From the NCBI RefSeq assembly GCF_006575665.1, contig NZ_CP041253.1:3199001-3263000 (forward strand): a stretch of DNA of 64,000 bases, written 5' to 3'. The notes beneath the pieces are model-generated. The model was given only the letters and a program-made list of their open reading frames with translations. It was not told the origin of the DNA and did not search any database. The translations under genes and the position numbers were made by a program. The DNA is from Echinicola soli. GTDB lineage: Bacteria; Bacteroidota; Bacteroidia; Cytophagales; Cyclobacteriaceae. Positions within the stretch are counted from its first letter, which is position 1. Each line of letters begins with the position of its first letter. Of this stretch, positions 45,646-55,455 are shown piece after piece.

Positions 45646-47766
45646 ATGAACTATCCTACCATAAGGGACTTATTCTGGTCCCTTTTTCTTTTGATAATTA
45701 CAGGAAATCAGGTTTTCTCACAAGAGCATACATCAAGCAATAGTCTTTACCTCCAGAACAGGGCTCCTTTGACAACATCACCCTACTTGGAACTCCCCTT
45801 GGGGAGTATTTCACCGGAAGGTTGGCTAAAGGAGCAGTTGGTACGGATGAAAGATGGCTTGACGGGTAATTTGGATACCATTTATCCCACTGTCATGGGA
45901 GAGCGGAATGGCTGGCTGGGAGGAGACGGGGACGGTTGGGAGCGAGGTCCCTATTGGATCGACGGACTTTTGCCCTTGGCCTATATCTTAAAGGATGAGC
46001 AGTTGATCGCGAAAGTCCAGCCTTGGGTGGAGTGGACGCTCCAAAATCAAGCTGAAAACGGTTATATCGGACCAGTACCATTTACTGAAGACCCCGCATA
46101 TGAAGCGGGATTACAAAGAGGCATGAGAAAAGATTGGTGGCCGAAGATGGTGATGCTAAAAGTCCTCAAGCAATATCATGACGCCACGGGTGATCAACGG
46201 GTCATCGACGTGCTGACCAAGTATTTTAAGCACCAATTAAAGGAGCTTCCCAATACTCCATTGGACAATTGGACCTTCTGGGCCAATCGACGTGGTGGAG
46301 ATAACCTGCAAGTGGTCTATTGGCTTTATAATACTACAGGGGATGAGTTTTTACTGGAACTGGGAGACCTCATTGCTGAACAAACTTTCCCTTGGACCAA
46401 TGTATTCTTAAATGATGAAAATAACGTAGATCCCCAGTCACCGTGGTATTTTTATCAGATGAAACGATACCCCTTTGATCAAGAAGAAATAGACCTCTTG
46501 ACAGTCTCAAAAATAGGAGGGATTCACACGGTGAATTTGGCCCAGGGCTTGAAAATGCCTGCTGTAAGATATCTTCACGATAGGGACAAGCAGCACCTCG
46601 TAGCGACCAAAGAAGCGCTGGCTGATATTAGAAAGTATCATGGACAGCCACAGGGCATGTATGGTGGAGATGAGCCATTACATGGAAATGATCCTGTGCA
46701 GGGCGTAGAATTTTGTTCGATTGCAGAGGGGATGTTTTCACTGGAAACCATCCTAAAGATAAGCGGAGACATGTCCTATGCAGACCATCTTGAGAAGATC
46801 ACCTATAATGCACTTCCTACACAGGCATCAGATGATTTTATGACCAGGCAATATTTTCAGGCCGCCAATCAGGTGAAGTTGACCGATGAGATGGAAGTTT
46901 CTTTTGAGACCAACCATCATAACGGGACCGATTTCGTGTTTGGAACACTTTCGGGATATCCCTGCTGTACTGCCAATATGCATCAGTCTTGGCCTAAATA
47001 TGTGCAAAACCTTTGGTATGCCACTGCTGATGGAGGGGTAGCGGCTTTGCTATATGCGCCCAGTGAAGTGGAGCTAAAAGTAGGAAATGGGGCGGTTTTA
47101 AAAGTGAAGGAGGAAACAGGATATCCTTTTCGTGAGACGGTTAACTTCTCCATTTCGCTCAGTGAGCCTGCAGCATTTCCTTTTCATGTTAGAATCCCCA
47201 GCTGGACAAACGAGGCCCAAATTACCATTAATGGGAACCCTTGGGAAGGAACAATCAGTGACCAAGTAGCCATCATCGATCGAGCATGGAAAAGCGGGGA
47301 TCAAGTAACCCTGCAGTTGCCCATGGAAATTAAGTCGTCCCGATGGTACCAGTTTTCTGCTGCCATTGAAAGGGGGCCGTTGGTTTATTCCTTGAAGGTT
47401 CAAGATAAAAAGGTGCCAAAGAACCGGCACGATGGATACGGTGAATTTTATGAAGTACATCCTGTGTCCGATTGGAACTATGGCCTATTGCAGCATGAGC
47501 TGGATAACTTGCAGGATCATGTGGAAGTGGTAGAGACAGATTGGGATGGTTCCTACCCGTGGAACCTTGAAAATGCCCCTATCCAACTGAAAATGGCTGG
47601 TGCCAAAGTACCGGATTGGAGGCTTCAAAATGATGTTCCAGTGATGCCAGGTTTTTGGAGCAAAACGATTGAAGACAAATCCTTGGTTGAAGAAATCATC
47701 CTGGTGCCTTATGGCTGTACGACATTAAGAATTACCGAATTTCCGGTTTATAATGTGCCTCACTAA
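45646..47766 (+). CDS. GH127-type beta-L-arabinofuranosidase (DUF1680)
   Basis: 706 residues, signal peptide ~1-25. (Alpha/alpha)6 barrel ~40-470 followed by beta-sandwich domains. The zinc-thiolate active site of GH127 is complete: E355 and C357 in 'VEFCSIAEG' and C440-C441 in 'GYPCCTANMHQSW', matching the E-x-C and C-C pairs of the characterised Bifidobacterium enzyme, in which the first Cys of the CC pair is the nucleophile. E343 in 'GGDEPLHG' is a candidate acid/base. GH127/146 enzymes release beta-L-arabinofuranose from hydroxyproline-linked or pectic arabinan side chains. Lies between the sulfatase and a GH2 enzyme on the same strand. Confidence 0.9.
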   Translation: MNYPTIRDLFWSLFLLIITGNQVFSQEHTSSNSLYLQNRAPLTTSPYLELPLGSISPEGWLKEQLVRMKDGLTGNLDTIYPTVMGERNGWLGGDGDGWERGPYWIDGLLPLAYILKDEQLIAKVQPWVEWTLQNQAENGYIGPVPFTEDPAYEAGLQRGMRKDWWPKMVMLKVLKQYHDATGDQRVIDVLTKYFKHQLKELPNTPLDNWTFWANRRGGDNLQVVYWLYNTTGDEFLLELGDLIAEQTFPWTNVFLNDENNVDPQSPWYFYQMKRYPFDQEEIDLLTVSKIGGIHTVNLAQGLKMPAVRYLHDRDKQHLVATKEALADIRKYHGQPQGMYGGDEPLHGNDPVQGVEFCSIAEGMFSLETILKISGDMSYADHLEKITYNALPTQASDDFMTRQYFQAANQVKLTDEMEVSFETNHHNGTDFVFGTLSGYPCCTANMHQSWPKYVQNLWYATADGGVAALLYAPSEVELKVGNGAVLKVKEETGYPFRETVNFSISLSEPAAFPFHVRIPSWTNEAQITINGNPWEGTISDQVAIIDRAWKSGDQVTLQLPMEIKSSRWYQFSAAIERGPLVYSLKVQDKKVPKNRHDGYGEFYEVHPVSDWNYGLLQHELDNLQDHVEVVETDWDGSYPWNLENAPIQLKMAGAKVPDWRLQNDVPVMPGFWSKTIEDKSLVEEIILVPYGCTTLRITEFPVYNVPH

Positions 47767-47988
47767 TTTCCGAAACTGTTTTCTTCTGCGTTTGAGGAAG
47801 AAAAATCCATTAAATACGGACTTGATGGGCGAAAAGAAGGATTTCTTTCACTTTTTTGAAGGATAAGTAATAGCCAGTCCGTCCATGGGCTTTCTACCTT
47901 TGGAATGTAAACTCAGTTCCTCAGCGGAATGGTTTTTTCACTTGTGGCAAAATAAGCCCAATAATATCTAACCTTAATAACAAAAAAA

Positions 47989-50259
47989 ATGCGTAAAAAA
48001 AGACTTTTAGGAGTTGTTGCTATGTTTTGGCTGGTAATGACCGCCAGTGCCCAGCAATGGACTCCCAAGCAAGCTCCTCTAATGACCAAATTTGCAAAGG
48101 ATGTGGATCCTGAAAATGTCCTTCCCGAGTACCCTCGTCCGCAAATGGTACGAAAGAATTGGAAAAACCTCAATGGCCTCTGGCAGTTTCAACCGGGCAC
48201 TTGGGAAAATGAACCTTATCCCAAAGGGGAGCTTTCCAGGAATATTTTAGTGCCTTTTGCCGTTGAATCGGCATTGTCAGGGGTACAAGAAACCCATGAG
48301 CGGATATGGTACCGACGCGAATTTACGGTTCCAGCAGACTGGCAAGGTAAACGGATCCTGCTCCACTTTGGCGCGGTGGATTATGAAGCCACCGTGTTTA
48401 TCAATGATCGTCCTGTAGGAAAGCACCAGGGTGGATATGATCCGTTTACCTTTGATATTACAGATCATCTTACCAAGGGTACGCAGACTATCACTGTGAA
48501 AGTTTGGGACCCTACTACCCGGGAAGGGTTCCCCAGGGGAAAGCAAGCACTCAATAATGAAGGGATCATGTACACTTCTGTGACGGGAATTTGGCAAACG
48601 GTATGGTTGGAGCCTGTGCCGGAAAAGCGAATAGTGGATTTTGAGATGGTGCCGGATATCGACCGTTCTGAGCTTAACCTGTCCGTGGAAACAGACGGGG
48701 GAAGATTCCTCTCCTACACTGCAGAAATCAAGGATGGGGACAAGGTAGTGGCCACAGTGGACAGCAAACCCATGAAACCAACCGCCATAGCTATTAAAAA
48801 TCAAAAGCTCTGGTCACCAGACTCACCTTTCCTTTATGATATGACCATCACACTCAGGGACGGAGATCATGTAGTCGATGTGGTGGACACTTACTTCGGT
48901 ATGCGAAAAATATCAGTAGAAAAAGAAGGCGAGTTCCAACGACTTTACTTGAATAATGAATTTGTGTTTCAGATGGGCCCCTTGGATCAAGGTTTCTGGC
49001 CTGATGGTTTATATACCGCCCCTACTGATGAGGCCTTGCGTTATGACCTGGAAAAGACCAAAGAGCTTGGCTTTAACATGACACGTAAGCATATCAAAGT
49101 GGAGCCGCAACGCTGGTATTACTGGGCAGACAAGCTGGGACTGATGGTTTGGCAGGATATGCCTTCACCCAATAGCTACACTTTTGCTACGCCTGAGCCG
49201 AACAAGGAGGCTTTTACAAGGGAATTAATGCGGATGGTAGAAACACACAAGAATTCCCCAAGTATCGTGATGTGGGTGATTTTTAATGAATCCCAAGCAC
49301 AGCATGACACGGAGCGCTATGCGGCGTTGGTAAAAGGCCTGGATCCTTCCAGGGTGGTCAATGAAGCCAGTGGAGGAACCAATCACGGTGCAGCGGATGT
49401 GGCCGATGTCCATAGCTATCCACCACCAGCCTATGCCCAAAGTCCTTACCAAGCTACTGTTTGTGGTGAGTATGGAGGTATTGGTTATCAGCTGGATGAC
49501 CATATCTGGAATCCCGATGACCTGATGCAATATGTCACGATTGACAATGAGGAAGAATACGTGGCCATGTATGATGATTTTGCAGATATGCTGGTGCAAT
49601 TCAAGACCAATCAGGGCATGAGTGCAGCCGTCTATACCGAGATCACTGACGTGGAAATTGAGCTGAACGGCATTATGACCTATGATCGTGTCATGAAGGT
49701 GGATCCTAAAAAGATCGCCCGTATCAATCAAAAGATCATAGAAGAAAAAAGCCATATCTATCCACTTGTCTTGACCGCTAAGGAGCAAGACATCGATTGG
49801 CAGTATACCTTTTCCAAGCCCAAGGACGGTTGGGAGAAAATGGATTTTGAGGCTACTGGCTGGAAGATAGGCCAAGGTGGTTTTGGATCCAAAGGCACTC
49901 CAGGAGCAATCAATGGAACCACCTGGCAAAGTGAAGATATTTGGTTGAGAAGGAGCTTTGAATTAGGCAATATCGGTAAAATCAACTTGGATGACATTCG
50001 ACTGAGAATTCACCACGATGACGAATGTGTCGTGTATATCAATGGGGTCAAAGCCGCAGAATTGGAGAAGTGGACTTCTAGCTACACCACTACCACCATT
50101 TCTGATGAAGCTAAAAATGCCTTGGTGGCCAATGGAACCAATGTAATCGCAATTCACTGTAAGCAGGATATAGGCGGTCAATACATCGATGCTGGCCTAT
50201 CCATTGCTACGGGAGATAAGGCACTTTCTGCCAAAACATTGGAAAGCGTAATTAAATAG
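47989..50259 (+). CDS. Secreted GH2-family glycosidase with C-terminal sandwich module
   Basis: 756 residues, signal peptide ~1-22. Order: sugar-binding jelly roll ~45-215 ('NGLWQFQPGTW', 'ERIWYRREFTVPADWQGKRILLHFG'), immunoglobulin-like ~215-310, TIM barrel ~315-590 with acid/base E434 in 'WVIFNESQ' and nucleophile E494 in 'CGEYGG', then a C-terminal beta-sandwich ~620-745 ('EDIWLRRSFELG', 'RIHHDDECVVYINGV'). GH2 covers beta-galactosidases, beta-glucuronidases, arabinosidases and others; specificity is not evident. With GH127, GH53 and GH78 a galactose- or arabinose-removing role is likely. Followed by a long hairpin terminator. Confidence 0.92.
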   Translation: MRKKRLLGVVAMFWLVMTASAQQWTPKQAPLMTKFAKDVDPENVLPEYPRPQMVRKNWKNLNGLWQFQPGTWENEPYPKGELSRNILVPFAVESALSGVQETHERIWYRREFTVPADWQGKRILLHFGAVDYEATVFINDRPVGKHQGGYDPFTFDITDHLTKGTQTITVKVWDPTTREGFPRGKQALNNEGIMYTSVTGIWQTVWLEPVPEKRIVDFEMVPDIDRSELNLSVETDGGRFLSYTAEIKDGDKVVATVDSKPMKPTAIAIKNQKLWSPDSPFLYDMTITLRDGDHVVDVVDTYFGMRKISVEKEGEFQRLYLNNEFVFQMGPLDQGFWPDGLYTAPTDEALRYDLEKTKELGFNMTRKHIKVEPQRWYYWADKLGLMVWQDMPSPNSYTFATPEPNKEAFTRELMRMVETHKNSPSIVMWVIFNESQAQHDTERYAALVKGLDPSRVVNEASGGTNHGAADVADVHSYPPPAYAQSPYQATVCGEYGGIGYQLDDHIWNPDDLMQYVTIDNEEEYVAMYDDFADMLVQFKTNQGMSAAVYTEITDVEIELNGIMTYDRVMKVDPKKIARINQKIIEEKSHIYPLVLTAKEQDIDWQYTFSKPKDGWEKMDFEATGWKIGQGGFGSKGTPGAINGTTWQSEDIWLRRSFELGNIGKINLDDIRLRIHHDDECVVYINGVKAAELEKWTSSYTTTTISDEAKNALVANGTNVIAIHCKQDIGGQYIDAGLSIATGDKALSAKTLESVIK

Positions 50260-50295
50260 TGTAAGACCCGTTAGGATTATAAGTGAATCCAATAG

Positions 50296-50364
50296 AGGCT
50301 ATTTTATAAGTCCCGTGACTACATGATACATGCAGTGACGGGACTTATAAAATAGCCTTTTTTG
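50296..50364 (+). terminator. Long-stem terminator after GH2 gene
   Basis: Perfect 21-bp stem AGGCTATTTTATAAGTCCCG+T (50296-50316) with 50338-50358, 21-nt loop, then TTTTTT. An unusually long stem; it lies between convergent GH2 (+) and GH78 (-) genes and has a T-run only on the plus side. Confidence 0.88.
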
Positions 50365-50413
50365 ATGCGTTTTACTTTTCAGCAGTCTTGTTTTCTCCAA
50401 GTCACTCCTTCAT

Positions 50414-53191
50414 TTATTCAATAGTAAAGGTGTATGTGCCTGAGCCAAGTGATACAACGGTAGTGTTTTTATTGGTCTCCACTATTTTGATGTCCTTTGC
50501 TTCACTTAGGGGAGTGCCATTTTCTTTAATGTTTTTTTCACTGTGTCCCGTAGGAAGATGGATTTCAGCGGAGGTGTTGACGGGAATGTTGACGGTGTAG
50601 GTGTATTGGCCTTGGAGAGCTTTTTGCCAATGGGAAACGATTGTTCCATAATATGTTTTTAGGCTGGCGTTTACTTCCGAAAGAAGTTTGTCGTTGTTTT
50701 GTTTGCTGATTTTTTCAGATTGGTATTCAAAGTACCAATGAGGCTTTAAGATCACCTTTTTATACCCCACTTCACCTGGTTTTTCAGAAGCATTGATTCC
50801 GGCCAATTCCCGGTACATCCAATCACCAATAGCCCCGTAAGCGTAATGGTTAAAGGAATTCATGCCAGGATTTTGGAAGGTTCCGTCAGGCTTTTGACCA
50901 TCCCAGCGTTCCCAAATGGTGGTGGCTCCCTGTGTGACAGGATATAGCCAGGAAGGATAGGTCTGTTGCATAAGCAAGGTAAAAGCCAAGTCTTTATAGC
51001 CAAAACGTGAAAGGACATGACACAGGTAAGGAGTGCCCAAAAAGCCTGTAGTCAGGTGGTAGTCGTATTTGCGTACATTGTCTGCCAGGCGGTCAGCAGC
51101 CTGCTGCCTTAGCGACGCTGGTAGCATATCAAAATGCAATGCCAACACATAAGCGGTCTGGGATCCGGAAACCAAGCGTCCGTTTGGAGTCATATACTCT
51201 TTTACAAACGCTGCTTTGATGTCACCGAGTAATTGGCTGTATTGCTGTTGGTCATCAGGTTTTCCTAAAACTTCGGCGGCATTGATCAGTAACTGTGTGG
51301 AGTGGGCAAAGAAGCACTGCGCAATCAGGTATTTGTCGGTGATGGCCGACCTGCCATCGGTATCATCATCAGGCCGGTAAAAGAGCCAGTCACCAAAGTG
51401 AAAACCGGTATTCCAAAGGTTGTTTTTACTTTCGGCATTCATGAAATCCACCCAGGCTTTCATGCTTTCATATTGTTGCTCCAGGATTTTGGTGTCTCCA
51501 TATAGCAAGTACATGTCCCAAGGGATGATGGTGGCAACATCTGCCCATCCAGCGGATCCAGCAGCGCTTTCCCCCAATACATTGGGGATCACATGGGGCA
51601 CTGCACCATTGTCCAGCTGGTCAGCAGCGACGTCCTTCATCCATTTGGCGAAAAAGTTATTGACATTCATGTTATACGCTGCGGTGCGGAAAAATACCTG
51701 TGCATCTCCAGTCCAGCCCAATCGCTCATCGCGCTGGGGACAGTCGGTGGGAATATCCAGGAAATTGCCTTTTTGCCCCCACTGGATATTGTGTTGGAGC
51801 TGGTTTAGCAAAGTGTCCGATGTGGAGAATTCCCCAGTTTGGTGCATGTCTGAGTATAGTACAACGGCTTTAAAGTCATCCATTGAATACGCTGTGGCAT
51901 TGCCACCAATACGTGCGTACCGAAATCCCTGCCAGGTGAATTGTGGTTCAAAATGATCTCGGTTTCCCGATAGAATGTATTTGTTTCGCTGCTTTGCCGC
52001 TCGGAGGTTAGTGGTGTAGAAGTTCCCTTCCCTGTCCAAAACTTCCGCATGCTCCAAAATTAGGCTGTCCCCCCTGTTTCCTGAGATGTCAACAGTCACA
52101 AAGCCCACCAGATTTTGACCAAAATCCAGTACTTTATCACCTTCAGGTGTGGTGATGATCTTAATCGGCTGGATAACTTCCTGTTTTTTTACAGGTTCGT
52201 TATCTGTGGCGACCAGATGATCATAGCCAAAATCACGGATTTCCACGCCATCCCAGTTGCTGTCATCGTAATTAGGTTTTAGCCAATCTGAGCTTTGTTT
52301 CCTGCCATCCACTGTTTCTCCATGGTAGATTTCTGAACTCAGGATAGCACTTTCCTTTGATTTCCAGTTTTCGTCCGTTCCTATGATTTCGATGGTGCCA
52401 TCTTCAAATTCAACGACCACCTGTAGCAACAAAGCCAGTTCATTTCCAAAAAAATCATTGCGGGATTGCCATACCAGGTTGCCACGAAACCAGCCGCTTC
52501 CCAATGTGGCACCTAAGGTGTTTTCACCTTCTTGTAGCTGCTCAGAAATGTCGTATACTTGGTATTGCAGCCGTTTTTGATAGCTGGTCCATCCCGGCGT
52601 AAGATAATCATTACCGATCTTGGAACCATTTAGAAAGGCATGATAAAGGCCTTGGGAAGTGATGATTGCAGTAGCACTCTTGACGGGTTTCGAAAGGGAA
52701 AAAGTATGGCGCATATTGGCCGCTGGACGAGAAGATGGCTCTTCGTAGCCTACGGGGATCCATTGGGCTTTCCACGCATCATCTTCCAGTATCCCATTTT
52801 GCCAGAAAGCTGGTTGACTCCATGGTGATACTGTGCCATTTTCATCCCAAACACGGACCCTCCAGTGATATTTTCCCAAAGTTCTAAGGGCAGGACCTTG
52901 GTAGGGAATATGGATGGATTCTTGAGAGGTGATTTTTCCACTTTCCCAAAAGAGCTTCACGCCGGAAAATTCCTTGGTTTTGCTCACTTGGATTTCATAC
53001 GCAGATTGGGATTGGTTCCTCCCTTCTCCGGCCAGGGTCCAGGTTAACCTTGGGTGAAGGTCTTCGATCCCAACAGGATTAGACCTGTTTTCACACCATA
53101 AATTGGCTACTGTGAGCTGGGCAAGTGACATAGAGGGCATGAAGAAAACAAGAAAAATCAAGAAAGGGCAAAGAAACATGGTTTTCAGCAT
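50414..53191 (-). CDS. Secreted GH78 alpha-L-rhamnosidase
   Basis: 925 residues from the ATG at 53191 on the minus strand (MLKTMFLCPFL); an upstream TTG at 53239 is less likely. Signal peptide ~1-24. Family blocks in order: N-terminal fibronectin-like 'LTVANLWCENRSNPVGI', rhamnosidase N-domain 'KPVKSATAIITSQGLYHAFLNG', concanavalin-like 'VLDFGQNLVGFVTVDISG', (alpha/alpha)6 barrel with the catalytic 'TDCPQRDERLGWTGDAQVFF' and 'TTGFLGTPYLCHVLSRFG', 'GATTIWERWDGQKPDG', and C-terminal beta-sandwich. Removes terminal alpha-L-rhamnose from rhamnogalacturonan or arabinogalactan. Downstream of the AGCS transporter on the same strand, but separated by a terminator. Confidence 0.95.
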   Translation of the reverse strand: MLKTMFLCPFLIFLVFFMPSMSLAQLTVANLWCENRSNPVGIEDLHPRLTWTLAGEGRNQSQSAYEIQVSKTKEFSGVKLFWESGKITSQESIHIPYQGPALRTLGKYHWRVRVWDENGTVSPWSQPAFWQNGILEDDAWKAQWIPVGYEEPSSRPAANMRHTFSLSKPVKSATAIITSQGLYHAFLNGSKIGNDYLTPGWTSYQKRLQYQVYDISEQLQEGENTLGATLGSGWFRGNLVWQSRNDFFGNELALLLQVVVEFEDGTIEIIGTDENWKSKESAILSSEIYHGETVDGRKQSSDWLKPNYDDSNWDGVEIRDFGYDHLVATDNEPVKKQEVIQPIKIITTPEGDKVLDFGQNLVGFVTVDISGNRGDSLILEHAEVLDREGNFYTTNLRAAKQRNKYILSGNRDHFEPQFTWQGFRYARIGGNATAYSMDDFKAVVLYSDMHQTGEFSTSDTLLNQLQHNIQWGQKGNFLDIPTDCPQRDERLGWTGDAQVFFRTAAYNMNVNNFFAKWMKDVAADQLDNGAVPHVIPNVLGESAAGSAGWADVATIIPWDMYLLYGDTKILEQQYESMKAWVDFMNAESKNNLWNTGFHFGDWLFYRPDDDTDGRSAITDKYLIAQCFFAHSTQLLINAAEVLGKPDDQQQYSQLLGDIKAAFVKEYMTPNGRLVSGSQTAYVLALHFDMLPASLRQQAADRLADNVRKYDYHLTTGFLGTPYLCHVLSRFGYKDLAFTLLMQQTYPSWLYPVTQGATTIWERWDGQKPDGTFQNPGMNSFNHYAYGAIGDWMYRELAGINASEKPGEVGYKKVILKPHWYFEYQSEKISKQNNDKLLSEVNASLKTYYGTIVSHWQKALQGQYTYTVNIPVNTSAEIHLPTGHSEKNIKENGTPLSEAKDIKIVETNKNTTVVSLGSGTYTFTIE

Positions 53192-53269
53192 TTCGGGTCG
53201 TTTTAGGTTTGTATGGCGAATGTATGTGAAAAATACCAAATTTAGTTTTGATATTCAATGTGGGGCGTA

Positions 53270-53317
53270 AACAAAAAGCCGCCTTCCTTTCAGTATTGTT
53301 TTTGAAGGAAGGCGGCT
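53270..53317 (-). terminator. Terminator after AGCS symporter gene (minus strand)
   Basis: 13-bp perfect stem AGCCGCCTTCCTT (53277-53289) / AAGGAAGGCGGCT (53305-53317). On the minus strand the stem is followed by TTTTTG, so it ends transcription from 53353-55455. Confidence 0.9.
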
Positions 53318-53352
53318 CGATGGGGTATTTTGCTTATTGCGATCGCTATTGA

Positions 53353-55455
53353 TTAGGGTAATACCTCTTCTTTTTCAGCAGTTTCATCTTTCTGGAAGAG
53401 TTCTCCGTTTTTAAGCTTTTTGAGATAACTGTTCATGTCATTGCGGACTTCTCCGCTCATGATATAAAGGCCGATGATATTAGGAAAGGACATGGACAGG
53501 ATCATCATATCCGAAAAGTCCAGCACAGCACCAAGGCTGATGGAAGCCCCGATCACTACGAAAATCACAAATACCAATTTATAGGCCAACTCTGATCTTT
53601 TGCTTTTTCCGAACAGATAAGTCCAGGAGCGCAGTCCATAATAAGACCAAGATACCATGGATGAAAAGGCAAACAGTAAAACGGCAATGGCCAATAAGTA
53701 AGGGAACCAAGAGATCACGCTGGCAAAAGCCTCGGAAGTCAATTCGACGCCTCCCATGCCTTGGGCTTCATGTTTTCCTGTAAAGATGATGACCAATGCA
53801 GTCAAGGTACATACCACAATGGTGTCCACAAAGGGCTCAAGAAGGCCCACAAATCCTTCGGATGGGGGATGGTTGGTCTTCACGGCACTGTGGGCAATGG
53901 CCGCCGAGCCGGTACCTGCTTCATTGGAAAATACCCCTCGCTGGAATCCTACCACCAGCACACCGATGAATCCACCTTTCATGGCAGTGGCATTAAATGC
54001 ACCATCCCAGATGGCCGTGAAAGCCTGGCCGATATTGCCAATGTTTACAAAAATCACGACCAATGCCCCGAAAATATACAGTCCCGCCATGAATGGAACG
54101 ATTTTTTCGGTCACTTTGGCGATACTTTCGATACCTCCGATGATCACCACTCCTACTAAAATAGCGAGAATGACACCAACCCAAAAACCAAATCCTTCCA
54201 ATACAGGGAATTGTGTGGCAAGAATCTTATAAGATTGGTTGGCTTGGAACATATTTCCACCTCCAAACGAGAAGGCTACGCAGAAAATCGCAAAAACTGC
54301 AGCAAGCACCTTGCCTAAGTTCTTCATATTTCTTCTTTCCAGTCCATACTTCAGGTAGTTCATGGGACCGCCAAAGATCTTCCCGTCCTTTGCAATATGC
54401 CGGTATTTCAGTCCTAGCGTACATTCGGTAAACTTCGAAGACATGCCCAAAAATCCTGCAAGTATGATCCAGAAGGTAGCACCCGGTCCGCCAAGTGAAA
54501 TGGCGATGGCTACTCCAGCGATATTTCCTAAACCTACCGTGGCGGAGGTGGCTGTGGCAAAGGCCTGAAAGTGGGAAATCTTACCTGGCGCATCGTCTTC
54601 ATCAAATTTCCCTCTGGCCAACCCCAGGGCATGTTTGAAGCCCCGGATGTTGATAAAGCCCATTTTAAAGGTGAAAAATGTAGCTCCTACCACTAACCAA
54701 ATCACGATAAAGGGAATCGGATGGGTTTGTGGGGCACCATTGGGGTGGGTGAGGACTACTGGTTCGTCATATTTGATTTGCCCAAAGACATGGGCGTTTG
54801 TCTCGATAAGGTCTTCTGGATTTTGGGCATCGTAAATGACCGTTCCTTCTTCCACGGAATGCTTGATGGTGCCGTTTTCCGGTGCTATCACTGCAATGGT
54901 CCCATCGTTTTGCGATTGGACGGTAGCGAGCGTGTCCCCCTTGTTGACATGTTGCTTGTCTTCTGTTTTCCATTCCTGAAGGGTGAATTTGTCCTTTACA
55001 CCTGCCTTCCAACCGGGGATTTCGACATTTTTGCTTTCATTATGGACCACAGGATCATAGATGCCTATGGCAGCAAAGGGATCCCAGAAGAGAAAGTCCG
55101 TAAGTCCTTCCACTAGCGGGGTAAAAGCCCCGTTAAAAGTCTCTGTGACTGATTGGGATTTTACTTTGGCTTTGGCAGTGGCGGTCTTTCCATTACTGTC
55201 TTCCACTGTAAGTGTATAGCTAATACCCTCGATCAATCCAACGGCTTTGTTGGCATCCATGGGGGTGGAAGGATTGCTCCATCTATAAGTATAGGGAGGA
55301 GTGCCGCCTTTTACCTCAGCTTCGATGTAGCCGTCATTGATTAACGTTGTGGGGTTTCCCGGTTTGGTAATGATTTCCAAATCCTGGGCTTGGAGATTGA
55401 TTAAATTAAAGGTAAGAATGATGGTAAATAAATATTTACACATGGATATAAACAT
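53353..55455 (-). CDS. AGCS-family sodium:amino-acid symporter with SprB-like and lipoyl-like N-terminal domains
   Basis: 700 residues, against about 450-550 for usual AGCS carriers. Signal peptide ~1-24. Residues ~25-100 look like a SprB/PKD-type repeat ('GGTPPYTYRWSNPST', 'ISYTLTVEDSNGKTATAKAKV'). The transporter starts at ~105 ('FTPLVEGLTDFLFWDPFAAIG') but is interrupted at ~140-235 by a beta-hairpin domain resembling biotinyl/lipoyl carriers ('VNKGDTLATVQSQNDGTIAV', 'APENGTIKHSVEEGTVI') before the first long TM and the AGCS body ('FKMGFINIRGFKHALGL', 'ATSATVGLGNIAGVAIAISL', 'SKFTECTLGLKYR', 'FQRGVFSNEAGTGSAAIAHS'). No lipoyl-Lys motif is obvious in the hairpin. Inner-membrane carrier, substrate probably alanine/glycine or another small amino acid. 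ATG 55455; a second ATG (55443) is possible. Confidence 0.9.
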   Translation of the reverse strand: MFISMCKYLFTIILTFNLINLQAQDLEIITKPGNPTTLINDGYIEAEVKGGTPPYTYRWSNPSTPMDANKAVGLIEGISYTLTVEDSNGKTATAKAKVKSQSVTETFNGAFTPLVEGLTDFLFWDPFAAIGIYDPVVHNESKNVEIPGWKAGVKDKFTLQEWKTEDKQHVNKGDTLATVQSQNDGTIAVIAPENGTIKHSVEEGTVIYDAQNPEDLIETNAHVFGQIKYDEPVVLTHPNGAPQTHPIPFIVIWLVVGATFFTFKMGFINIRGFKHALGLARGKFDEDDAPGKISHFQAFATATSATVGLGNIAGVAIAISLGGPGATFWIILAGFLGMSSKFTECTLGLKYRHIAKDGKIFGGPMNYLKYGLERRNMKNLGKVLAAVFAIFCVAFSFGGGNMFQANQSYKILATQFPVLEGFGFWVGVILAILVGVVIIGGIESIAKVTEKIVPFMAGLYIFGALVVIFVNIGNIGQAFTAIWDGAFNATAMKGGFIGVLVVGFQRGVFSNEAGTGSAAIAHSAVKTNHPPSEGFVGLLEPFVDTIVVCTLTALVIIFTGKHEAQGMGGVELTSEAFASVISWFPYLLAIAVLLFAFSSMVSWSYYGLRSWTYLFGKSKRSELAYKLVFVIFVVIGASISLGAVLDFSDMMILSMSFPNIIGLYIMSGEVRNDMNSYLKKLKNGELFQKDETAEKEEVLP

